A DNA stretch of 8,005 bases from Saprospiraceae bacterium (GTDB taxonomy: Bacteria; Bacteroidota; Bacteroidia; Chitinophagales; Saprospiraceae). The stretch spans positions 1 to 8,005 of the forward strand of contig WGBN01000056.1 of the NCBI GenBank assembly GCA_015494245.1. The letters run 5' to 3'. Positions 1 to 6,445 of this stretch are shown piece by piece; position 1 is the stretch's first letter, and each line of letters opens with the position of its first letter. Both the position numbers and the translations under genes were made by a program. A model generated the notes under the pieces. The model saw only the letters and a list, made by a program, of their open reading frames with translations. It did not search any database and was not told the DNA's origin.

Positions 1-198
1 AGGCTGCCCCCTGAAAGTGCCATTCCACCCCTTTAAGCCGGAAGAGCCGTCTCCCTCCCACAAAAATACGCTCTCACCCCAACGATCAAAGATTTGCAGG
101 CTCAATAGTTGCGATTCGCTGCCTTGCGGCAAATAAACTTCAAACAAATCATTGTACCCATCGCCATTCGGACTGAAAGCGTTGGGGATGTAAACCGG
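1..198 (-). other. CHU_C / gliding-motility-associated type B T9SS sorting domain (partial)
   Basis: From about residue 2034 the sequence is YIPNAFSPNGDGYNDLFEV, followed by LSLQIFDRWGESVFLW and GWNGTFRGQP at the window edge. This matches the TIGR04131/CHU_C family, usually about 85-90 residues, so roughly the last quarter lies outside the window. In known systems, type B cargo relies on this domain plus a cognate PorP/SprF-family outer-membrane protein. Confidence 0.93.
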
Positions 199-3100
199 CT
201 CGCGCTCATCTACTACCACCAGCACAGAAGCCAAAGCCTCACAGCCCTCCTCGCTCACAGCCTGCACCTCGTAACTCGTCGTATGCAAAGGCGCCGCTTC
301 CGGCACCGCACAATCCGCACAACTCAAACCCTCCGCAGGACTCCACTGCCAGCTTGCGGGCACACCTCCTGCCCAAGCCGGCTCCAGCAAAACGCTTTCG
401 CCATAGCGAATGTAGTAAGCCTCTTCTGCAAAATGCAGCAAAAAGACAGGAGGCTCGGCAAGCTGCACCTCCTCCTCCAGACGACAGCCCTGCAGGTCTT
501 CCACCACCACCTCATAGCTGCCCGGCTCCAGGCTCTCAAAAAAAGACTGAGACGAAAAACTCTGCCCCCCGTCTATGGAATACAGATAAGGCTCTAAGCC
601 GCCTTCCACTCCAAGCACGGCTATGCTGCCAAGAGGCTGAGCACAATCGGGCTGCAGCACTTCCAGGCTCATGCTCTGCGGCCACTGCTGAAAGACCTCT
701 GCCGTATCGGAATTCACACAGCCATTGAGTTGGCTCTCCACAAAAAGGACATAGGTACCCGCAACTCCGGCCTCTGCTACGGCTGTATCTTCTCCCGAAA
801 GCAAGAGGCCATCCGCTGTTTCCCAGTGTATGTTGAGCTGATCGTTGTACTCCACACTGCCCAACAACCAGACGCCCTCCTCCTCACAGGACAAATACAC
901 ATCCTCTCCCGCAAAGACCTCGGGCCGAATTGTATCCGCCCAAACCGAAACCGTATCGGAAACCATGCACTGATTGGACGAGTTCTCCAAAAAGACTACA
1001 TAAGTGCCCGGCTCAATCGCCAACACAGAGTCTCCAAATAAGTCTCCCGCCAAAGCGCCCTCTTCCACCTGCCAATGCCAGAGCGACAGGCTGTCCGGCA
1101 AATCGGTATTTGCCGAAAGGCTGACAGCAGACTGCACACAGGTGATGGTATCGGGCAGAGCGAGCTCCAGAGAAGGCAAAACCACATCGGACTCCACCGT
1201 TACACTCGCCCAGGAGGAGCAGCCGTTGCTCTGGTAAGTTACCTGCAAAAGATAGCTGCCGCCGGCCACAGCCACTGCCTCAAACTGATCTGCCGGCCCC
1301 GAAAAAGCCCCATCGGCCGTAGTCCACAAATAACTTACATCTGTACCGCTTGAAGAGCCCTCAGCGCTGAGCAAAACCTCGGGCTGAACGCAACTGATGC
1401 TGCCCGATACCGAAGCCTGAGCCTCGGGAAAGACCCTCCCCTCTTCAATCCAAATGCTGTCAACAGATACACAGCCGGTCGCCAAATCCTGCACTTCCAC
1501 CCAATACCAGCCTTCCCAATCCACCCCGGCCACAGCCTCGTCCGTAGCGCCTGTAAAGTGCCCCGTAACAGTAGTCCAGGAATAAGCCAGTAAATCACTT
1601 GCGCCCGTCACCCCCACAGCTATATCCAAATAAGGGTCATAACAAGTCAGGGTGTCGGCTTCCGCCAAATCCAATACGGGAGGAGGAGGCGCAGGAGCGA
1701 CGACCAGGCTGTCCGTTGCCGCACAACCGTTTTCCACATCCTGCACTAACACGGCATATACGCCTGCCGCATCTAACTGAATCTGCGGCCCGTCTGTAGC
1801 TCCGAGGATGTGGCCGTCGAGCGTACTCCAGGCGTAAGTCAGGGGATGCGCACCTGCATCGGCAAGAACTTCGGCCAGCAGGTACGATTCTGCACAGCTC
1901 AGGGTATCGGCTTCCGCCAAATCCAACACAGGCGCAGACATGTCGCCCGACACCTGCAAAGTCGTTGTTGCAGAGCAGCCATTCACCAGATCCTCAACTT
2001 GCACTTCATACGAGCCGGACGCACCAAACACTACAGAAACAGAATCTAAAAGCGCAAGCGCATTCCCCTGCTCGTCCACCCACTGTAAGCTAAAGGGATG
2101 AGCAGAAGCAACCTGCACCTCTACTTGCAGCGTATCTGCCGGCTGATAACAGTTTAACAGCAAAGAGTCAACAAGTGTCAACTGAGGGGGCGTCATATCT
2201 TCGGTTACTGTTACTGTATCGAAAGCCGTACAGCCGTTTTGCTCATCCGTCAATTGCAGGACGTAATCACCCGGAGCGGAAATCAGGGGTTGAGGGCTGT
2301 TTTCGCCGCTCACGATTTGCCCGTTGTCCGTAAACCAGTGGAAGTTGCCCGGCCCCGAGGCCGTGGCATCTAAGAGGATTTCCTCCTGCACACAGTTCAG
2401 GGTATCGGGAGGAGCAATGGAGGGCGCGGGAGGCTCCTGATTGGCGAATACCTCAAGCTCAGCTGTAGAGGTACAGCCATTGATCAAATCCTGCACCAGC
2501 ACAGTATAAAGCCCTGTTGAATCTAAAAGAACAGCCGGCTCGTTGATTGCTGTGAGAATATGCCCCTCTGTTGTGCTCCAGACATAGCTCAGGGGGTGAG
2601 TGCCGACATCCACCATAGCCATAACCAGCAACATGGTATCTACACAAGTCAGGGTATCGGTTTCTATCAGGCTCAGGTCAGGAGCGACCATATCGCTCAA
2701 CACCTCCAAAGAGGCCGAGCTGGTACAGCCATTAACGGCATCCGTGAGTAGCGCCTCGTACAGACCGGCCGTTTGTAACACTACCGATACGGAGTCCAAC
2801 AAGGGCAAGGCATTGCCCTGCTCATCCATCCACTCCAAGTTAAAGGAATGGCCCGAAAAAGTCTGGACTCCGGCCTGGAGGGTATCCACAGGTTGATAAC
2901 AAGTCAAAAACAGGGAGTCCGGAACTGTCAATTCCGGAAAGGTCACATCGCCTTCCACCTGCACGGTATCGAAAGACATGCATTTGTTTTGCTCATTGGT
3001 AATTTGCAAGACGTAAGTACCGGGAGCGGAAATCACGGCCTGAGGGCCATCTGCCCCGCTCAGAATTTGCCCGTTGCTGCTCGTCCACTGAAAGCTCAAG

Positions 3101-6100
3101 AAGGGGCCTTGATCTGAAGCAGAGGCATCTAAGGTAAGCTGGGGTGAAAGGCAATTCAGGCTGTCGGGCTCGGCGATGGAGATTTGGGGGTAGTCTTGAT
3201 TGGAAAGGACCTCGATGCTGTCTGAGCTCGTACAGCCGTTTTCCAGGTCTTGCACCAGCACGGTGTAAATGCCCGCCGAATCCAGTTGAATGAGTGAACT
3301 ATCGGCAGAACCGAGGATGTGGCCGTTACTGGTACTCCAGGCATAGCTCAGGGGGTGAGTGCCGGCATCGGCTAAAGCCTCTTCGCTCAACACCATTTCT
3401 GCACAAGTCAGGGTATCGGCTTCCGCCAAATTCAGCTCGGGAGCGACCATATCGCTCAGCACCTGCAAGGAAGCCGAGCTCATACAGCCGTTGACGCTAT
3501 CCATAAGAACAGCCTGGTACTGGCCGGGCAGGGAAAAGACCGCAGAAGCCGAGTCCAACAAGGACAAGACATTACCCTGCTCATCCGTCCACTGCAAGCT
3601 GTAAGGATGTGCGGAAGAAATTTGCAGCACAGCATGCAGGGTGTCCACAGGATTGTAACAATTTAAGAACAAAGAGTCGGGCGTTTGCAGCAAAGGCATG
3701 ACGGTGTCCTGTTCTGCTTCAAAAAGCTCCAGGACTGAGCAGTTGTTTTGGGGGTCGGCCACAGAGACCCAAAAAATACCCGGGCTTGTTATAAGAATCG
3801 CGCTGTCTGACAACAGGCTGTACGTTCCGGTATCAGTAGCCCAGTTTATCACAGCGAGACCTGAGGCTGTACTCACAGAGACCTGTGCCAAAAGCGTATC
3901 GCTGCAGCCCAGGATGCCGGAGCCGTAATCCAGCTCTATCACGGGCACATCGGCCTGTTGGGCCACAAAGATACTGTCCGTGCTTGCACAGCCCGAAAGG
4001 GTATCTGTGAGGGTAAAGAAGTACCAGCCGGAAGCCGTTACCCCGATGTCGTAAACACCTATGGAATCCGAGCTGATCAGGCCGGTATTTGTGCTCCAGG
4101 CGGGCAGCAGGCCGGGCCCCTGTTGAGAGCCCGAAGCATCTAAGCTGATTTGCAATTGCTGGCAGGAAAGCGTATCGGGAACGGCAATTTGCACAAATGG
4201 AGGCACTGTGTTTTCCAGCACCAAAGTGCTATCCAAAGTAGTGCAGCCGTTGAGCGTATCCGTCAACAGGAGCTCATACGTGCCGGCCGTTTGTACTTCA
4301 AGGCTGTCGGCATTGCTCAGGAGGTTTCCGTTGAGGCTCCACTGGGAGGCATAGCCGCCGGCACTTGTATCAGCATTAAAAAGCCAAAGCGAGGGCTGCA
4401 GGCAGTTGAGTACAGCTGTGTCAGGCAGAGCGAGTTGAGGTGGGGTAAAATTTGCCGAAAGGCTGACAAAAACCGTATCCGAACAGCCTGTCTCCAAAAA
4501 AGTGTTCGCAAAGAAATACAAACCTGCACTGTCTGCCAGAGCTGCCGAAGAATCTGCACCCTGTAAGATATGGCCGTCCGTCGTTTGCCAGCTGTAATCA
4601 AAGGTGCCGAGGGTGTCTGCCCACACGGCTTCGAGCCAAACTTCAGGATGGGCACAAGTCAGAGACTGCAAAACAGTACTATCCACAGTCGAGGAGGGTC
4701 TTCGAAAATCTTCGAGCACCAAGACGGAAACAGAATCGCTACACCCTTGCAAAGTATCTGTTACCAGCAATTGATAGCTGCCGGCAGAGTCTATCAGCAG
4801 CGTGTCAGCCAGGGGATCGGACAGGATGTGCCCGTCTGTGGTTGACCATTGAAAAAGAAGTGTGGAGGGCGTGGAGGCCGAGCCATCGAGTATGCCTTGC
4901 GGCAAATAACAGTTTAAGGTCAGCGTATCCGCTTGCACGATGGCCTGAGGGCTTTGGGGGTCTTGCAGTACCTGTACAGAATCTGTATCCGTGCAGCCGC
5001 TGTTTGCGTCGCTGAGCAGCAGGTAATACACGCCCGGCTCGTCAACCTGCACATTGGCCTGAGCGGGGTCACTGAGGATGTTGCCGTTGGAGGTCATCCA
5101 TAGGAAGGAAACGCCCGCTCCACTTACATTGGCCGAGCCCTGTAAGGTGATGGCCGGTTGAAGGCAAGAAAGCGTATCGGGAGGGGCGATGAGCACTTGC
5201 GGATCGGAGGGGTCCTCCACGACCAGCGTGCTTGCTGTGGCGGTACAAAAAGAGGTTGCGGACTGATAAGTGATGGTCAACGTATAGGTACCGGGGGCAT
5301 CTATCAGGGGCATCAGGGTGTTGGCGCCCGATACGATGTGTCCATCGGCGGTCGTCCATTGGTAAGTGATGCCCGGGCCCGAAGAGGAGGCAGAGGCATC
5401 TATCGCAATCTGCGGGTTGCTGCAAGACAAGGGCAGGATAAAAGGAGCGATGGCCTGCAACTGAATGAGCTCGACCGTCATCTCATCCGTCTGGGTGCAT
5501 ATCGGATTGAGCACCAGGTCATCTAAGGCAAAATCGTTGCCGATGAATGGAGCGCCGCCCTGGCTGACGATGCAGAGGTCTATGGTAGAAGTATTGCCCA
5601 CATTGAACTGCTGTGAGAAGGGCGTCCAGGAGCAAAAATCATTGCCCAGCCCAAAGACCGGCCCCACCAACTGGCCGTTGACGGAAATCTGCAACTGCGC
5701 CGGGGAAATGGGAATCAGGGTCGTCGCCCAAAAGCTGAAGAGGTAGTCGCTGTTGGGCGTTACGGAAATGGTTTGACACCAGACGTTTTCGCCCGGACTT
5801 GCCCCTCCATTGACGACCAGCGACATGCCCATGCCGGTGGTGTGGTCCACACAGTCCGGGAAATTCGACCAGACCAGAGCCGGAGAAGTTGTTACCGAGT
5901 AGGTGCCATTGACGGAGAGATCGTTGGGGGCATAGGTATAATCGGAGGTAAAGCCCACATTGCCCTGCTCAAAGTCGCCATTGGCAATGAGGTTCACATC
6001 GGTCTCTACGGAAGAGGCCGTGAGTTGATAGGTCGTAGTTTGATTCACGAAAGCCGTGGGCGTCAGGGAAAAGGGGTCGCTCAGGCCTGCGGCGGGGCTC

Positions 6101-6297
6101 CAGCTATAGCTCAAGACCGGCCCCGAAACCGAGCCCGACAGCTGCACCTGCCCGCCCGGAAAGCAGACGTCCTGATCGGGACCTGCATTTACGGAGATGT
6201 TGCAGGAAGGGGGCTCTACCCCACCTGCGGGTTTCGTTGAAGCATAAGTTGCTACAATCCAAAAAAAGTTAAGACAGCACAAGTATAAAGGCCTCAT
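1..6297 (-). CDS. Giant T9SS-exported multi-domain surface protein (Ig-like/PKD repeats, SprB repeat, CHU_C type B sorting domain), 3' end beyond window
   Basis: An open frame of 2,099 codons runs without a stop from an ATG at 6297 down to base 1, so it is 3'-partial. Visible architecture: signal peptide (1-20), PKD-like module (about 32-95), jelly-roll-like module (about 101-265), 19 Ig-like repeats of about 84 residues (285-1876), a SprB repeat (1877-1950), a PKD-like module with a CxxC (C1993, C1996), and the beginning of CHU_C from about 2034, with the hallmark YIPNAFSPNGDGYND and later IFDRWG. In Bacteroidota this C-terminal domain is the type B signal for the type IX secretion system, so the product is expected outside the outer membrane as an adhesin or gliding/attachment protein. 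Probably only about 20-25 residues are missing. The hydrophobic MRPLYLCC... start favours 6297. An in-frame ATG at 6327 is an alternative. Family assignment is firm; the ligand is unknown. No enzymatic motif was seen. Confidence 0.95.
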   Translation of the reverse strand, partial: MRPLYLCCLNFFWIVATYASTKPAGGVEPPSCNISVNAGPDQDVCFPGGQVQLSGSVSGPVLSYSWSPAAGLSDPFSLTPTAFVNQTTTYQLTASSVETDVNLIANGDFEQGNVGFTSDYTYAPNDLSVNGTYSVTTSPALVWSNFPDCVDHTTGMGMSLVVNGGASPGENVWCQTISVTPNSDYLFSFWATTLIPISPAQLQISVNGQLVGPVFGLGNDFCSWTPFSQQFNVGNTSTIDLCIVSQGGAPFIGNDFALDDLVLNPICTQTDEMTVELIQLQAIAPFILPLSCSNPQIAIDASASSSGPGITYQWTTADGHIVSGANTLMPLIDAPGTYTLTITYQSATSFCTATASTLVVEDPSDPQVLIAPPDTLSCLQPAITLQGSANVSGAGVSFLWMTSNGNILSDPAQANVQVDEPGVYYLLLSDANSGCTDTDSVQVLQDPQSPQAIVQADTLTLNCYLPQGILDGSASTPSTLLFQWSTTDGHILSDPLADTLLIDSAGSYQLLVTDTLQGCSDSVSVLVLEDFRRPSSTVDSTVLQSLTCAHPEVWLEAVWADTLGTFDYSWQTTDGHILQGADSSAALADSAGLYFFANTFLETGCSDTVFVSLSANFTPPQLALPDTAVLNCLQPSLWLFNADTSAGGYASQWSLNGNLLSNADSLEVQTAGTYELLLTDTLNGCTTLDSTLVLENTVPPFVQIAVPDTLSCQQLQISLDASGSQQGPGLLPAWSTNTGLISSDSIGVYDIGVTASGWYFFTLTDTLSGCASTDSIFVAQQADVPVIELDYGSGILGCSDTLLAQVSVSTASGLAVINWATDTGTYSLLSDSAILITSPGIFWVSVADPQNNCSVLELFEAEQDTVMPLLQTPDSLFLNCYNPVDTLHAVLQISSAHPYSLQWTDEQGNVLSLLDSASAVFSLPGQYQAVLMDSVNGCMSSASLQVLSDMVAPELNLAEADTLTCAEMVLSEEALADAGTHPLSYAWSTSNGHILGSADSSLIQLDSAGIYTVLVQDLENGCTSSDSIEVLSNQDYPQISIAEPDSLNCLSPQLTLDASASDQGPFLSFQWTSSNGQILSGADGPQAVISAPGTYVLQITNEQNKCMSFDTVQVEGDVTFPELTVPDSLFLTCYQPVDTLQAGVQTFSGHSFNLEWMDEQGNALPLLDSVSVVLQTAGLYEALLTDAVNGCTSSASLEVLSDMVAPDLSLIETDTLTCVDTMLLVMAMVDVGTHPLSYVWSTTEGHILTAINEPAVLLDSTGLYTVLVQDLINGCTSTAELEVFANQEPPAPSIAPPDTLNCVQEEILLDATASGPGNFHWFTDNGQIVSGENSPQPLISAPGDYVLQLTDEQNGCTAFDTVTVTEDMTPPQLTLVDSLLLNCYQPADTLQVEVQVASAHPFSLQWVDEQGNALALLDSVSVVFGASGSYEVQVEDLVNGCSATTTLQVSGDMSAPVLDLAEADTLSCAESYLLAEVLADAGAHPLTYAWSTLDGHILGATDGPQIQLDAAGVYAVLVQDVENGCAATDSLVVAPAPPPPVLDLAEADTLTCYDPYLDIAVGVTGASDLLAYSWTTVTGHFTGATDEAVAGVDWEGWYWVEVQDLATGCVSVDSIWIEEGRVFPEAQASVSGSISCVQPEVLLSAEGSSSGTDVSYLWTTADGAFSGPADQFEAVAVAGGSYLLQVTYQSNGCSSWASVTVESDVVLPSLELALPDTITCVQSAVSLSANTDLPDSLSLWHWQVEEGALAGDLFGDSVLAIEPGTYVVFLENSSNQCMVSDTVSVWADTIRPEVFAGEDVYLSCEEEGVWLLGSVEYNDQLNIHWETADGLLLSGEDTAVAEAGVAGTYVLFVESQLNGCVNSDTAEVFQQWPQSMSLEVLQPDCAQPLGSIAVLGVEGGLEPYLYSIDGGQSFSSQSFFESLEPGSYEVVVEDLQGCRLEEEVQLAEPPVFLLHFAEEAYYIRYGESVLLEPAWAGGVPASWQWSPAEGLSCADCAVPEAAPLHTTSYEVQAVSEEGCEALASVLVVVDEREPVYIPNAFSPNGDGYNDLFEVYLPQGSESQLLSLQIFDRWGESVFLWEGDGSSGLKGWNGTFRGQP
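199..447 (-). other. C-terminal PKD-like module with CxxC
   Basis: Residues about 1951-2033 have the layout seen just before CHU_C domains in many Bacteroidota proteins: a YGESVLLEP strand, WQWSPAEGLSCADC with C1993-A-D-C1996, then TTSYEVQAVSEEGC and a final V-x-V strand leading into the sorting domain. Confidence 0.75.
448..669 (-). other. SprB-type repeat of the giant protein
   Basis: Residues about 1877-1950 show the SprB repeat pattern: LGSIAVLGVEGGLEPYLYSIDGG, then SFFESLEPGSYEVVVEDLQGC and an EEVQLAEPP end. The family is named after the Flavobacterium johnsoniae gliding adhesin SprB and is typical of T9SS surface proteins. Only a single copy is present, placed between the Ig-like array and the C-terminal modules. 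Confidence 0.85.
1426..2184 (-). repeat. Super-repeat copy 3 (types A-B plus a B/C hybrid; residues 1372-1624)
   Basis: Units 14 and 15 are clear A and B types (VDSLLLNCY with QWVDEQGNAL; LAEADTLSC with GAHPLTYAWSTLDGHILG). The third slot, unit 16, is in register (C1552, 750 bp after C1302) but begins with the B-type opening VLDLAEADTLTC and then diverges, with an aromatic-rich WEGWYWVEVQ strand in place of the C-type SAPG-Y strand. It may be a conversion product or a worn C unit. Confidence 0.75.
2185..2934 (-). repeat. Super-repeat copy 2 (Ig-like types A-B-C; residues 1122-1371)
   Basis: Units 11-13 reproduce the A-B-C order of copy 1: PDSLFLTCY with EWMDEQGNAL, then DTLTC with GTHPLSYVWSTTEGHIL, then PDTLNC with DATASGPG and SAPGDYVLQLT. 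First cysteines are C1133, C1218 and C1302. At DNA level a 19-bp block at 2681-2699 is identical to 3440-3458 of copy 1, exactly 759 bp away. Confidence 0.85.
2935..3693 (-). repeat. Super-repeat copy 1 (Ig-like types A-B-C; residues 869-1121)
   Basis: Units 8-10: type A opens PDSLFLNCY and contains QWTDEQGNVL; type B opens LAEADTLTC and contains GTHPLSYAWSTSNGHILG; type C opens IAEPDSLNC and contains DASASDQGP and a SAPGTYVLQIT strand. The first cysteines of the three units (C880, C965, C1049) recur 759 bp downstream in copy 2, which defines the period. Confidence 0.85.
5503..5997 (-). other. Jelly-roll (CBM/galactose-binding-like) module of the giant protein
   Basis: Residues about 101-265 begin with NLIANGDFEQGNVGF, the typical opening of carbohydrate-binding-like jelly-roll domains in Bacteroidota surface proteins. 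They continue with NVWCQTISVTPNSDYLFSFW, a QLQISVNGQLVG strand, and end in GGAPFIGNDFALDDLVL, the usual closing strand with the acidic FALDD. The stretch contains no Lys or Arg. A carbohydrate or glycan ligand is possible by family analogy, but no binding residues can be assigned from sequence alone. A structural role is equally possible. Confidence 0.65.
6013..6204 (-). other. N-terminal PKD-like module
   Basis: Residues about 32-95 carry the Bacteroidota-style PKD pattern: NAGPDQDVCFPGG near the start, then QLSGSVSG, SYSWSPAAGLSDP and a closing TTTYQLTA strand. These are the usual beta-strand landmarks of PKD-type Ig-like folds. It differs in pattern from the 19 downstream repeats and stands apart from them, separated by the jelly-roll-like module. 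Confidence 0.7.
6238..6297 (-). other. Signal peptide of the giant surface protein
   Basis: Residues 1-20 read as a short Sec signal: Arg at position 2, a hydrophobic core (LYLCCLNFFWIVA) and a small-residue end (TYAS) followed by polar TKPAGG. Cleavage after Ser20 is the likely site. T9SS cargo needs such a Sec signal in addition to its C-terminal domain, so both ends of this protein agree on export. No lipobox with a retained Cys is apparent, which argues against a lipoprotein. Confidence 0.75.
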
Positions 6298-6445
6298 CAG
6301 CAGCAAAAATATGGAATTCCCCTGCATTTTTTTTACAGAAGGGGGTAAGAAAAATGCCACAGCTCCTATATACCCATGAAAGCGGCACTGAAAAGCTGCA
6401 TAACCCCAAAAAACCTTTTTTCTAACCCCAAAGAATCCATCTCTT
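6298..6445. promoter_or_regulatory. Divergent intergenic region between the giant gene and the lipoprotein gene
   Basis: These 148 bp must carry the upstream signals of both genes, because they point away from each other. I looked for the Bacteroidota -7 TAnnTTTG / -33 TTTG promoter pattern and found no convincing match on either strand. A TATATA tract lies near 6367-6372. Neither gene has a clear Shine-Dalgarno site, which is normal in this phylum. The in-frame ATG at 6327 on the minus strand is preceded by an A-rich run, the context favoured for starts in Bacteroidota. Confidence 0.45.

Larger units (their letters stand above)
670..5445 (-). repeat. Array of 19 Ig-like repeats (~84 residues each) inside the giant gene
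   Basis: Residues about 285-1876 divide into 19 consecutive units. Each opens with a (P)DTLxC-like strand, has a W near its middle followed in most units by a DGHI/NGHI/NGQI-type turn, a G-x-Y strand (for example AGTYELLLTD), then an NGC-like turn and a V-x-V strand ending in Pro. Both cysteines are present in all 19 units, roughly 55-62 residues apart, as in a disulfide-stapled Ig-like fold. The repeats are diverged at the N-terminal side (units 1-7) and more alike in the middle (units 8-16). Such arrays act as stalks holding the binding or terminal domains away from the cell. Confidence 0.88.

Noticed and set aside
109..597. Plus-strand open frame of 162 codons
   Set aside because: Lies antisense to the C-terminal part of the giant gene; the translation is Arg/His/Gln-rich with no domain pattern, while the minus frame reads a clear SprB/PKD/CHU_C sequence.
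4150..4566. Plus-strand open frame of 138 codons
   Set aside because: Antisense to Ig-like units 4-6; no recognisable motif, and the minus frame is continuous through it.
5069..5425. Alternative minus-strand frame of 118 codons
   Set aside because: Another frame on the same strand as the giant gene; the main frame shows regular repeats here, this one His/Arg/Pro-rich noise.
5773..6240. Plus-strand open frame of 155 codons
   Set aside because: Antisense to the N-terminal PKD and jelly-roll modules; Gly/Arg/His-rich translation typical of a shadow frame.
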